Source: Deltaproteobacteria bacterium (lineage in GTDB: Bacteria > Desulfobacterota > Desulfuromonadia > Desulfuromonadales > Geopsychrobacteraceae). Taken from it: 35,604 nt of DNA. The notes below the pieces were generated by a model. The model was not told where the DNA came from. It made no database searches and was given only the letters and a program-made list of their open reading frames with translations. Positions 16,012-25,496 of the stretch are shown one piece after another. Made by a program: the position numbers and the translations under genes. The DNA lies in NCBI GenBank assembly GCA_024276905.1, contig JAJRWF010000133.1, forward strand, positions 1-35,604, written 5' to 3'. Every line of letters begins with the position of its first letter. Position 1 is the stretch's first letter.

Positions 16012-19000
16012 ATGAGGAAAACGCACCAGCTAACCCGACTGCTCTTCGCAAGTCTGACGAGCATACTGCTGCTGTTCGGGGGCTACGGCACCGCGATGGC
16101 GGCTCACGCCAAAAACCCGCCGCGACACATCCTGATCCTCAACTCCTACCACCAACCGATGACCTGGGTCGACAACATCGTCCGGGCCATCTATGACGAA
16201 CTGCAACCGGATCAGAACAACCTGGTGCTGCATGTCGAAAACATGGATACCAAGCGCTTCCATAGCCCTGCATACCTGCAGTCACTTTTCCAGGCCTATC
16301 GCGCCAAATATCAACAGACCCGTTTCGACCTGATTCTCTCATCAGACAATAATGCCTTTGACTTTCTGCGGCGTTATCGCGACGAGCTTTTCCCGGGGGT
16401 CCCGGTCGCCTTCTGCGGCGTTAATTACTTTCAACAACAGCAGTTGACCGGCCATCGTGGCTATACCGGCGTCGAGGAGGTCTTCGATGCCGCAGCTACG
16501 CTTCGCATCGCCCTGAAAAACCATCCAAAGACCCGCGAAGTTCTGGTGATCAACGATTACCTGAAAACCGGGCGTGCCTGGGAGAAAACTATCCGTCAAC
16601 AGTTAGTTCCATTTGCCGGGCAGGTCAAGTTGAACTACGTCGACAATCTGAGCCTGACCGAACTGGAACAGCAGATCGCGGCACTGCCCAAGGACAGTAT
16701 CCTGTTGCTCGGCGTTTACTTTTCGGACCGGGAAGGCCGCTATGTCACCTATGAACGGATTGGTTCACTGCTGGCCAGAGCCAGTAAGGTTCCGGTTTAC
16801 TGCCTGCTGGAGTTCAATATCGGCACAGGGGTGATCGGTGGCAACGTTATCAGTGGTTACTATCAAGGTCAGGCCGTGGCCCGACTGGGCAAAAAAATCC
16901 TGCGCGGAGAAGCTGCCGATCAGATACCGGTTTTGCACACCGGAGCCAATCGCAACATCTTCGATTACCAGCAACTGCAGCGTTTTTCTGTCGTGGCCGA
17001 AAATCTTCCCACTGACAGTATCATCGTCAATCGCCCGGATTCCGCCTATCAGAAATATCGGACGATCATCTGGTTGACCATCGGCTTCATCAGTCTGCTA
17101 CTGCTGACAATCATCGCCTTGACCATCAACATCCGTCTGCGACACAAAGCGGAGTTGCAGTTGAGCGAGAACGAACAGAAACTGCGCGGCCTGTTCGACC
17201 AGACATTTGAGCTCTTGGGTTTGCTCAGCCCCGAGGGAATTCTGCTCGACGCCAATCAGACTTCGCTCAAATTTATTGGTGGGATCAAAAGCGAGGTCAT
17301 TGGCAAACCGTTTTGGGAGACTCCCTGGTGGAATCATCATCCCGAGGTTCAGCAACAGATCCGCGACGGAATCACCCGCGCCGCCAACGGAGAAACGGTC
17401 CATTTCGAGACATTCCATAAGGCTGCCGACGGCAGCATCCACACGTTCGACTTCTCGCTTCGCCCCCTGCACAATGACAATGGCGAGATCATCTATCTGA
17501 TTCCCGAAGGACGCGATATCAGCGAGCGCATTGAGATGGAACAGGCCCTGAGCCGCAGCGAAGAACGCTTGTCGACGGCACTGCGTGCCGCCAACGATGG
17601 CCTCTGGGACTGGCATATCGATACGGACGACAATTTCTATGATCCGACCTACTTCACGATGGTCGGCTACGAACCGGAAGAGTTTCCTGCTTCAATCGGA
17701 GAATTCATCAAAAGGATCCATCCTGATGATCGTGAACGGGTTAAAAACGACATCGATGCTCACATTGAAGGGAAAAACCCTCAATACCGTTCCGAGTTCC
17801 GCTTTCGACACAAAGATGGCAGTTGGCGCTGGATTCTGTCGCGTGGAGAAATCGTAGAATATAACGACGGCAAGCCCGTGAGAATGCTGGGCATCCACAG
17901 CGACATTACAGAGCACAAGGAGAATGAATACCAGCTTTACAAGGCTCAGAGTTATATCCGCAATATCCTCGATTCGATGCCATCATTGATCATCAGCGTC
18001 GATCCCGACGGCCGAATCACCCAGTGGAATATGGAAGCCGAAAAAGTGACCGGAACCAGCGCCACTGAAGCCCGGGGGAAACTCCTGTCCGAAGTGATGC
18101 CGCAGCTGAAAAACCAGATGGAACAGGTAAGAACAGCACTCAAAGATCGCCAGCCACACCGCCAGACCAAGGTCGCCAGCAACCTGGACAACCAGGCGCA
18201 GTTCAGTGACATCACCGTCTATCCGCTGGTCGCTAATGGCGTCGATGGTGCGGTTATCCGTGTCGATGATGTCACTGAGCGGGTACGCCTCGAAGAGATG
18301 ATGATCCAGTCTGAAAAAATGCTTTCGGTCGGTGGTCTCGCGGCCGGAATGGCCCATGAGATCAACAATCCGCTGGCCGGTATTCTGCAAAGCTCTCAGG
18401 TTCTGCTCAACCGCTTGCACAAAAAACTGCCGAAAGGCCGAATAATAGCCGAAGAACTCGGCATTGATCCGGAAAAAATTACCCGTTACCTCGAGCAGAT
18501 GCATTTTGAAAAAATGCTGACCTCGATTCACGACTCAGGTCAGCGTGCAGCACGAATTGTCGAGAATGTCCTCAGTTTCAGCCGTAAAAGCGACAGCGTA
18601 ATGCGCCGGCAGGACCTCCCCCTGCTGGTTGATAAAACACTGGAACTGGCAACCAATGATTTTGACCTTAAGAGCAAATACGATTTTCGCAAGGTCGAAA
18701 TCGTGCGTATTTATGAAAAAGAAATCCAGCAGGCGGCCTGTGATGCAACCCAGATTCAGCAAGTCCTGCTCAATCTGTTGAGAAACGGTTCTCAGGCCAT
18801 GTGGACAGCAGAAACCGGCCGCAGCCCGCAGTTCACCCTCTGTGTCCGCCAGGAAGCGGAAGAGGCCGTAATTGAAGTTGCCGACAATGGTCCCGGTATG
18901 GAAGCTGAGCTGTGTAAACGGATTTTTGAGCCTTTTTTCACGACCAAGGAGGTCGGTGAGGGAACCGGACTGGGGCTGTCCGTTTCCTACTTCATCATCA

Positions 19001-19104
19001 CAGAGCACCATCAGGGCAGTATGGAAGTCGAATCAACGCCCGGAGCCGGAACCCGCTTCACAATCCGGCTGCCCTTTGTGCAAAGCCAGGAGAATCATGC
19101 CTAA
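16012..19104 (+). CDS. Sensor histidine kinase HK2 with ABC-type substrate-binding sensor domain
   Basis: This is a 1030-residue kinase. The signal peptide (about 1-33) is followed by a periplasmic domain like the ABC_sub_bind family (HILILNSYHQPMTWVDNIV, then LLLGVYFSDREG and later VISGYYQGQAVARLG). One TM lies at about 349-372. Three PAS domains follow: about 385-510, a PAS_3-type with PAC at 515-640 (SEERLSTALRAANDGLWDWH) and one at 645-755. HisKA has His782 in [19 protein letters not shown], and the ATPase domain is intact ([26 protein letters not shown]). The ATG at 16012 is preferred over 15985, since GGGGGAG lies just before it and it starts directly with the signal peptide. The stop overlaps HK3 by 8 nt. 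Confidence 0.92.
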   Translation: MRKTHQLTRLLFASLTSILLLFGGYGTAMAAHAKNPPRHILILNSYHQPMTWVDNIVRAIYDELQPDQNNLVLHVENMDTKRFHSPAYLQSLFQAYRAKYQQTRFDLILSSDNNAFDFLRRYRDELFPGVPVAFCGVNYFQQQQLTGHRGYTGVEEVFDAAATLRIALKNHPKTREVLVINDYLKTGRAWEKTIRQQLVPFAGQVKLNYVDNLSLTELEQQIAALPKDSILLLGVYFSDREGRYVTYERIGSLLARASKVPVYCLLEFNIGTGVIGGNVISGYYQGQAVARLGKKILRGEAADQIPVLHTGANRNIFDYQQLQRFSVVAENLPTDSIIVNRPDSAYQKYRTIIWLTIGFISLLLLTIIALTINIRLRHKAELQLSENEQKLRGLFDQTFELLGLLSPEGILLDANQTSLKFIGGIKSEVIGKPFWETPWWNHHPEVQQQIRDGITRAANGETVHFETFHKAADGSIHTFDFSLRPLHNDNGEIIYLIPEGRDISERIEMEQALSRSEERLSTALRAANDGLWDWHIDTDDNFYDPTYFTMVGYEPEEFPASIGEFIKRIHPDDRERVKNDIDAHIEGKNPQYRSEFRFRHKDGSWRWILSRGEIVEYNDGKPVRMLGIHSDITEHKENEYQLYKAQSYIRNILDSMPSLIISVDPDGRITQWNMEAEKVTGTSATEARGKLLSEVMPQLKNQMEQVRTALKDRQPHRQTKVASNLDNQAQFSDITVYPLVANGVDGAVIRVDDVTERVRLEEMMIQSEKMLSVGGLAAGMAHEINNPLAGILQSSQVLLNRLHKKLPKGRIIAEELGIDPEKITRYLEQMHFEKMLTSIHDSGQRAARIVENVLSFSRKSDSVMRRQDLPLLVDKTLELATNDFDLKSKYDFRKVEIVRIYEKEIQQAACDATQIQQVLLNLLRNGSQAMWTAETGRSPQFTLCVRQEAEEAVIEVADNGPGMEAELCKRIFEPFFTTKEVGEGTGLGLSVSYFIITEHHQGSMEVESTPGAGTRFTIRLPFVQSQENHA

Positions 19105-20404
19105 GTGCTTTAGCTGCATATTCATGCTGTTGTTCTGGGCAGAGAATGCCAAGGCAGCAACGGGCGGTGCAAGCGCACCGAACCCCCTACTATGGCCACT
19201 GCTCCTGGTCAGTGCCGCGCTGTTTGTCGCCCTGTGGCGACAGCTTCGGACACGGCGCAACCTGCGTGGGCTGCAGCAATTAACCGACAGCATGATCGAT
19301 TCGATGTCCGCGCTGGTTATCGGAATCGACGATCAGGGTCAAATTATTGAGCTGAATCTGAAAGCAGCGGACTTTCTGGCTAAAACAAAAGCCGAAATTC
19401 ACGGACAATCGCTTTACCACGCCTTTGCCGATCTTCCGATCAGTCGATCGATGATCTATCAAGTCCTGGAGCACAAAACATCTGTGCACGCGGATAAACT
19501 GGCAGACAGGAAAAATGAACGGGTCTGGGATGTCAGAATCACTCCCTGGTTCAGTGAACACCGACAAGGAGCCCTGCTCCGCCTTGAAGAAGTCACCGAA
19601 CAGGTCCAGCTGGAAACCCTGATGATCCAAAAAGAAAAACTGATTACAATCAGTCGTCTGGCTGTCGGCATGATCCACGAAATCAACAATCCACTGGCCA
19701 GCATCTTGCAGAATACGCAGGTCATCCACAACCGCCTCGGTCCACAGTTACAAAAAAATCGGCTGGCAGCAGAAGGCTGCGGCACCAGCATCGAAAAGAT
19801 CGAGTGCTATTTGCGTGAAAGAAAAATCGATCTCGCAATTGAAGCGGTTCGCGAATCTGCACGGCGAGCGGCAAGAGTCATTGAAAATCTAATCAACTTC
19901 AGTCGCCAGGATGAAGAAAATGAGGCCTTCAACTCTCTGGGGAATCTACTTGATCGGGCCATTGAGCTTGCGGCCGGAGATTTTGATCTGAAACAGCAGT
20001 ACGATTTTCGCCAGATCAGGATTGAGCGCAACTATGACCCCGGACTGCCGCCGGTTCGTTGTCGGGCCCTCAAATTACAGCAGGCGTTCTTTGCCCTGCT
20101 CCGTTTTCGGGCAGAACGAATGTTGACCGCAGAGAACCATTGTCAGCGGATGACATTAAGTCTGTACGCCGAGGGCGACCAGGTTCTGCTGTTGCTGGAA
20201 GATGATGGCCCACTCCTTTCCGAAGAGGAGCGGCGCAACCTGTTTCGTCCGAGCCTCAGCGACCCTGAGGGTGGCCTCGGTCTCTGCGTCTGCCATTTCA
20301 TCATCTGCAATATACATGGTGGTACAATCAGTCTCGAAACCGGTGACGACGGCCACAGTCGACTGGTTGTACGATTGCCGATAGAAAGATCTGCCGATGA
20401 CTGA
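19097..20404 (+). CDS. Degenerate histidine kinase HK3 (probable pseudokinase)
   Basis: This 435-residue protein has no periplasmic sensor. A short hydrophobic N terminus (MPKCFSCIFMLLFW) and a TM at about 29-47 are followed by PAS (about 55-165) and HisKA with His194 in [18 protein letters not shown]. The ATPase domain is damaged at several points compared with its neighbours. Both N-box asparagines are gone (FFALLRFRAERM, with Ala333 and Phe337), DNGPGM has become DDGPLL and FEPFFTT has become FRPSLSD; GLGL remains. ATP binding is therefore doubtful. The His is kept, so it may be phosphorylated in trans, act as a phosphotransfer platform or hetero-dimerise with another kinase. It overlaps HK2 by 8 nt and the next receiver gene by 8 nt. 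Confidence 0.88.
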   Translation: MPKCFSCIFMLLFWAENAKAATGGASAPNPLLWPLLLVSAALFVALWRQLRTRRNLRGLQQLTDSMIDSMSALVIGIDDQGQIIELNLKAADFLAKTKAEIHGQSLYHAFADLPISRSMIYQVLEHKTSVHADKLADRKNERVWDVRITPWFSEHRQGALLRLEEVTEQVQLETLMIQKEKLITISRLAVGMIHEINNPLASILQNTQVIHNRLGPQLQKNRLAAEGCGTSIEKIECYLRERKIDLAIEAVRESARRAARVIENLINFSRQDEENEAFNSLGNLLDRAIELAAGDFDLKQQYDFRQIRIERNYDPGLPPVRCRALKLQQAFFALLRFRAERMLTAENHCQRMTLSLYAEGDQVLLLLEDDGPLLSEEERRNLFRPSLSDPEGGLGLCVCHFIICNIHGGTISLETGDDGHSRLVVRLPIERSADD

Positions 20405-20792
20405 AACCACCAGCGGCAGAGTCCTTATCGTTGACGATGAGAGCTCGATTCGCGAGAGTCTCACCGAGTTTCTCTGTGATTACAATATTATGGCAACAGC
20501 GGCTGCCTGTGCGGAGGAAGGGCTCGATCTTCTGGATCACGCGTCGTTTGACCTGGCGATTGTCGATATTCGTCTGCCGGGAATCAATGGGGATCAGTTT
20601 ATTGTCAAGGCGCATCAAGTGAGTGCAGATATGAAATTTATCATCCATACCGGATCGGTTCATTTCCGAATCAATCCCGAATTGAAAAAAATCGGCTTAA
20701 CCCTGGAGGACGTTTTTCTGAAACCGATTTTCGATCTTGACCAACTGCTTGCTCACGCCCTGAAATTGCTGGATCTGGAGGTGAACAGATGA
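20397..20792 (+). CDS. Single-domain response regulator (REC only)
   Basis: This 131-residue protein is a receiver domain with no output domain. It has the acidic residues of IVDDESSIRES, phospho-acceptor Asp57 in AIVDIRLPG, Thr in FIIHTGS and Lys in VFLKPIFD. It may act as a phosphate shuttle, a sink or a partner-binding switch. The segment after HTGS (VHFRINPELKKIGLTLEDV) is slightly longer than in a typical receiver and is shared with the lone receiver at 33394, so the two form one subtype. It overlaps HK3 by 8 nt and the following c-di-GMP gene by ATGA, so three proteins are translationally linked. Confidence 0.92.
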   Translation: MTETTSGRVLIVDDESSIRESLTEFLCDYNIMATAAACAEEGLDLLDHASFDLAIVDIRLPGINGDQFIVKAHQVSADMKFIIHTGSVHFRINPELKKIGLTLEDVFLKPIFDLDQLLAHALKLLDLEVNR

Positions 20793-22984
20793 GCGAACGC
20801 CAAATCCGGATCTTGACTATCGATGATGAAGAAAACATTCGCGACAGTTTCCGTCTTTACCTTGAAGACTTCGATTATCAGGTCATTGAAGCAAAAAACG
20901 GTCGTGAAGGACTCGAACTTTTTGCCCGTGAAAAACCCGACCTGGTCCTTTGCGACTTGCGGATGCCGGAGATTGACGGTCTGGAAGTCTTGTCCCGCAT
21001 TCGCGAACAGTCCCCGGACACCCCGATTATCGTCGTGTCCGGTACGGGTGTTATCGGTGATGCCATTGAAGCAGTACGCCGTGGCGCCTGGAACTATCTG
21101 CTCAAACCGATACAGGATTTATCAACCTTGCAACATGCCATCGACCAGGCGCTGGAGAGAACACGGCTGATCCGGGAAAACCGCGCCTATCAGGAACACC
21201 TGGAAGAGGAGGTCATCTCACGCACCGAAGATCTGCAAAAAGCGATGGCTGACCTGAGCAAAACCCACCAACAGATCAAGCTGAGTGAAGCTCGTTATCG
21301 TTCGATTTACGAAAATCTGCAGGACGTTTACTTTGAAATTCTGCCAGGCGGCGAAATCCGCGAGGTCAGTCCCTCTATTACGCAAATTTCCGACTATCAC
21401 TGCGAGGACCTGATCGGCACCAGTATCTGGCAATTCTATCCTCGCCGTGATGATCGTGAACGTCTGCTGGAAGAATTGCAGATCCATGGTTTCGTCTCCG
21501 ACTATGAAATTCATTTACGTGACAAAGGCGGGAGAATTGTCACCTGTTCGATCAATGCCCGCCTTTTACCAGCAGAGGACGGACGACCGACCATTATCTG
21601 CGGAACCCTGCGCGATATCAGTGAACGCAAGCTGGCTGAAGCTCACATCGAACGTCTGGCATACTACGATGCCCTGACCGATCTGCCGAATCGTCGTCTG
21701 CTCATTGATCGTCTTGAGCGTGACCTGGCCCGGGCTCGCCGTCACAAACATTTCGGCGCCATGCTTTTTCTTGATCTGGACCGTTTCAAAAACATCAACG
21801 ACTCTCTCGGTCATCAGATCGGCGACGAACTGCTGAAGGAAGTTGCACGCCGCCTGACCAGTGATCTGCGCCTTGAAGATACTGTTTCACGACTGGGCGG
21901 CGATGAATTCATCATGCTGCTGGCCGACATGGGGGATGAACCCTCTACCGCTGCGACCCAGACCCAGGCCAAAGCCGAACAGATTCAAACCAGGCTGTCC
22001 AAACCCTATAAAGTTCTGGGTCATGATCTGCACATTACTCCAAGTATCGGCGTTGCTATTTTCCCCACTGACGATGACCCGAACGAAGACAGTAACGACA
22101 TTCTGCGTCATGCTGACACAGCCATGTACCGCGCCAAGGACGATGGTCGCGATGCGATCCGGTTCTTTTTACCCAGTATGCAGGCGGCTGCCGACCAGCG
22201 GCTGGAAATCGAAAAAGACCTGCGTTTTGCCTTGCAACGCAATGAATTGAAATTGTATTTCCAGCCCCAGGTTGACCAGAACGGTCGCCTTGTCGGAGCC
22301 GAAACCTTGCTGCGCTGGATTCACCCGAAAAAAGGTTTTATCTCCCCGGCTGACTTTATCCCGGTTGCCGAAGCGACCGGACTGATTCTGCCGATCGGCC
22401 TCTGGGTTCTCGAAGCCTCTTGCCGGCAAATCAGGCTCTGGAGTGATCAGGGCTTGAGTATCCAGCACCTGGCGGTCAACGTCAGTCCGCGACAGTTCCG
22501 TCAACCTGACTTTATTCGTCAGGTCTATCACGTCATTGAACGAACCGGCGTCGATGCAAATCAACTGGGTCTGGAACTGACTGAAGGAATGGTAATTGAC
22601 AACATCAATGATACCATCGACAAAATGCAGGCCCTCAAACAATTGAGAGTCGAACTCTCTATTGATGATTTCGGTACTGGCTATTCCTCGCTGGCCTACC
22701 TCAAACGCTTGCCACTCGATATCCTCAAAATTGATCAGTCATTTGTGCGCGATATCGAAACCGATGATGGCGATGCAGCCATCGTTGAAACAATTATTTC
22801 GATGGCTCACCACCTGGATCTCAAAGTGATCGCCGAAGGGGTCGAAACCATCTTTGAACTTGATTTTCTCAATCAGAGGGGCTGTGAAATCTACCAGGGC
22901 TACTACTTCAGTCGGCCACTGCCGGAAAAAGAGTTCACCTGCTTGCTCAAATCTGGCCAACAACTGCCGCTTGGGGAAAGCTGA
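20789..22984 (+). CDS. Response regulator REC-PAS-GGDEF-EAL (c-di-GMP turnover)
   Basis: This is a 731-residue cytosolic protein. The receiver (about 6-125) has Asp56 in LCDLRMPE. A coiled linker follows, then PAS (about 168-285, ARYRSIYENLQDVYFEIL). The GGDEF domain (about 295-460) has an intact GGDEF at 370-374 and an RLED sequence (RxxD pattern) 5 residues before it that can serve as product-inhibition site. The EAL domain (about 475-725) has ETL at 505-507 in place of EAL, with DDFGTGYSSL, KIDQSFV, AEGVET and QGYYFSRPL present. Both synthesis and breakdown of cyclic di-GMP look possible; which one wins is not readable. It overlaps the lone receiver by ATGA, and HK4 starts 3 nt after the stop. 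Confidence 0.94.
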   Translation: MSERQIRILTIDDEENIRDSFRLYLEDFDYQVIEAKNGREGLELFAREKPDLVLCDLRMPEIDGLEVLSRIREQSPDTPIIVVSGTGVIGDAIEAVRRGAWNYLLKPIQDLSTLQHAIDQALERTRLIRENRAYQEHLEEEVISRTEDLQKAMADLSKTHQQIKLSEARYRSIYENLQDVYFEILPGGEIREVSPSITQISDYHCEDLIGTSIWQFYPRRDDRERLLEELQIHGFVSDYEIHLRDKGGRIVTCSINARLLPAEDGRPTIICGTLRDISERKLAEAHIERLAYYDALTDLPNRRLLIDRLERDLARARRHKHFGAMLFLDLDRFKNINDSLGHQIGDELLKEVARRLTSDLRLEDTVSRLGGDEFIMLLADMGDEPSTAATQTQAKAEQIQTRLSKPYKVLGHDLHITPSIGVAIFPTDDDPNEDSNDILRHADTAMYRAKDDGRDAIRFFLPSMQAAADQRLEIEKDLRFALQRNELKLYFQPQVDQNGRLVGAETLLRWIHPKKGFISPADFIPVAEATGLILPIGLWVLEASCRQIRLWSDQGLSIQHLAVNVSPRQFRQPDFIRQVYHVIERTGVDANQLGLELTEGMVIDNINDTIDKMQALKQLRVELSIDDFGTGYSSLAYLKRLPLDILKIDQSFVRDIETDDGDAAIVETIISMAHHLDLKVIAEGVETIFELDFLNQRGCEIYQGYYFSRPLPEKEFTCLLKSGQQLPLGES

Positions 22985-22987
22985 CAG

Positions 22988-25444
22988 ATGGGTCTTCAAC
23001 CAACGCCCAAACTGACAGGGCCACAGAAGAGATGGCTGATCGTTCCTTTTGTCCTGCTGCTTCTGCTGACCATCGGCACTGTCAGTTATTACCTGTTGCA
23101 AACAACTCGCCTGCTTGACAAACGAGAACTGATCCAGGCCACCAGACTGGCCGAAGCAGCATTGTCAGCCGAACTCAACGAACTGGGGAACCTGGCTTAC
23201 GATTTCGGCTACCGTGACGCCAGTATCAACAACCTGATCGATCAGCTCAATCCGCAATGGGCCGATGAAAACATCGGCGCTTTTCTATTCGATTCCTACG
23301 ATGTTTCAGCCAGTCTGGTGTTCACTGCCGATGATCGGTTAAGAATCAGCTTTATCGATGGCAAACAGGCGGATCGCTCCTCCTTTCTTGACGATTTCAA
23401 AACCAGCCTTCAACCCCTGCTCAACCAGGCCCGCTCACCATCTTTCCTGGGACCGAAAGCCGCACGCGGCCTGGTCAATAATGGCCAAAAAATTTACCTG
23501 GCTGCAGCCCAGGCCATTATCTCCGAAAAAGATCCGTCACCACTGTCACAAAAACGCGGAGTTTTGGTCCTGTTGAACCTCCTCGACCCGTCATTACTTA
23601 AGCAAATATCACGCAGCTATCTTTTGCCGGAGCTGAAACTCGTCGGGCAATCACCCCAACCACCGCAAGCAGGCCTGCGACTTAATTCACCCCTCGGGAA
23701 ACAGCTTGGTTTTCTCCAGTGGAGCCCGGATCTTCAAGGACAAAAAATCTTTCGTGACCTGGCCCCGGTGATACCGATCCCCCTCCTTCTGACCTTGATT
23801 CTTACGCTGTTTTTTGTCCGTCGGATGCAACTTTTTTTTCGCGAACGCATATCCCTTCATCAGCAGATCGAACATGAAAAAATTCGTCTTGAGGCGAGTG
23901 AAGGGACCTTGCGCGCTATCATCGAGGCCATACCCAGCCCGTTATTTTTCAAGAATTCTGAAGGCTATTATCTCGGCTGCAACAAGGCCTTCTGTAATTA
24001 TCTCGGATTACCGACGGATAAAATCGTCGGTCACACCGTCTACGATGTCGCTCCCGGTGAGTTGGCACAGGTTTATCATCAGGCTGATCTTGACCTGATG
24101 CAGCACAGTAGCGCGCAGACCTACGAAGCCCAGGTCCGCTACGCTGACGGCAGCCGGCGCGACATCCTGTTCAACAAGGCCACCATCGACAACGCGAATG
24201 GCAAAGTGGTCGGGCTGGTCGGGATTATGACCGATATCTGTGACGTCAAAATGGCTCAACGCGAATCGAGACGTTTGCGCAAGCTGCTGCGTAACGTTAT
24301 CGACTCGATGCCGTCTTTACTGATTACGGTGGACGAGGATCAACGTGTCACTGAATGGAACCGCTGGGCAGCAGTCGCCAGTCGGGTCCCGGCTCATCAA
24401 GCTCTTGGGCGACCACTGTTTGAAGTTTTTCCAGAACTGGCAGAACATCACATCGACATCACCGCCGCCTTGACCAGTGGCAAGATTAAGATCTGGCGGC
24501 GTGTCCCCTGGAATCTTCGAAATCGCGAGATATTCATCGATCTGACAGTTTATCCCCTCGATAAAAGCAAGAACAAGGGTGCCGTGTTGCGTGCGGAGAA
24601 CACCACCGACCGGGTCCGGATGGAAGAGATGATGGTCCTCAGCGAGAAAATGCTTTCCATTGGCAGCCTGGCAGCAGGGATGGCCCATGCAATCAACAAT
24701 CCGCTGGCGATCATTCTCCAACATACCCAGATTCTACAGAACCGCCTGAACCCTGCACTGGATAAAAACATTTCTGTCGCCGAGACCTGTGGAATCCGCC
24801 TTGATCATCTGAGTGAGTACCTACAACAACGCGGCATTGATGAAATGCTTGCCGCAATCCGCCGTGCCGGAGATCGGGCCAAAATAATTGTTGAGGAAAT
24901 GGTCAATTTTTCTCAACGTCACGAAGACGAATATGCCCTCTGCAACCTCTCCGCTCTGGTTGATGAAACCCTGTATCTGGCTGAAACGGACTACGATCTG
25001 AAGAAAAAATACGCGTTCCGCGAAATCAGGGTGAGTAAAGAGATTGCTCCCGATCTGCCGCAACTGATCTGTGACCGACACGAAATCCAACAGGTCCTGC
25101 TCAACCTGTTAAGAAACAGCGCCAAAGCCATGCATGAGGCACAAACTGAAAAACCTCTCATCAGGATTTTGCTACAAAGTGACGCGCAGAACATTCGGAT
25201 TGAACTGATCGATAACGGACCAGGGATCAACCCTGGGATTATGAGCCGGATTTTCGACCCCTTTTTTACTTCCAGCGGGGTCGGTGAAGGAACAGGACTG
25301 GGGTTAAGTGTCGCCTATTTTATCATCCACGACAAACATGGCGGCAGCATGCGTGCCGTAAACCAGGCTGAAGGCGGTTGTCGGGTACTGATCGACCTGC
25401 CGCTCGAAAGTCAACACTCTTTATCAACACAAGAACCGGCATGA
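22988..25444 (+). CDS. Sensor histidine kinase HK4 with His-Ala phosphorylation site
   Basis: This is an 818-residue kinase. TM1 is at about 15-37, a CHASE4-like periplasmic domain at about 45-250 (AELNELGNLAYDFGYRDAS) and TM2 at about 258-278. PAS1 spans about 305-420 and PAS2 about 430-540. HisKA has His567 in MAHAINNPLAIILQHTQIL. The residue after His is Ala568, where the other kinases have Glu; in HisKA proteins this acidic residue assists phosphoryl transfer and dephosphorylation. The ATPase domain is otherwise intact ([26 protein letters not shown]). A GGGGAAAG ribosome site lies 7 nt before the ATG. It follows the REC-GGDEF-EAL gene directly. Confidence 0.9.
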   Translation: MGLQPTPKLTGPQKRWLIVPFVLLLLLTIGTVSYYLLQTTRLLDKRELIQATRLAEAALSAELNELGNLAYDFGYRDASINNLIDQLNPQWADENIGAFLFDSYDVSASLVFTADDRLRISFIDGKQADRSSFLDDFKTSLQPLLNQARSPSFLGPKAARGLVNNGQKIYLAAAQAIISEKDPSPLSQKRGVLVLLNLLDPSLLKQISRSYLLPELKLVGQSPQPPQAGLRLNSPLGKQLGFLQWSPDLQGQKIFRDLAPVIPIPLLLTLILTLFFVRRMQLFFRERISLHQQIEHEKIRLEASEGTLRAIIEAIPSPLFFKNSEGYYLGCNKAFCNYLGLPTDKIVGHTVYDVAPGELAQVYHQADLDLMQHSSAQTYEAQVRYADGSRRDILFNKATIDNANGKVVGLVGIMTDICDVKMAQRESRRLRKLLRNVIDSMPSLLITVDEDQRVTEWNRWAAVASRVPAHQALGRPLFEVFPELAEHHIDITAALTSGKIKIWRRVPWNLRNREIFIDLTVYPLDKSKNKGAVLRAENTTDRVRMEEMMVLSEKMLSIGSLAAGMAHAINNPLAIILQHTQILQNRLNPALDKNISVAETCGIRLDHLSEYLQQRGIDEMLAAIRRAGDRAKIIVEEMVNFSQRHEDEYALCNLSALVDETLYLAETDYDLKKKYAFREIRVSKEIAPDLPQLICDRHEIQQVLLNLLRNSAKAMHEAQTEKPLIRILLQSDAQNIRIELIDNGPGINPGIMSRIFDPFFTSSGVGEGTGLGLSVAYFIIHDKHGGSMRAVNQAEGGCRVLIDLPLESQHSLSTQEPA

Positions 25445-25496
25445 GACAACTGACCATTGACAGACATCTCCGGGCAAACCGAAGCAGGACTGGCGT

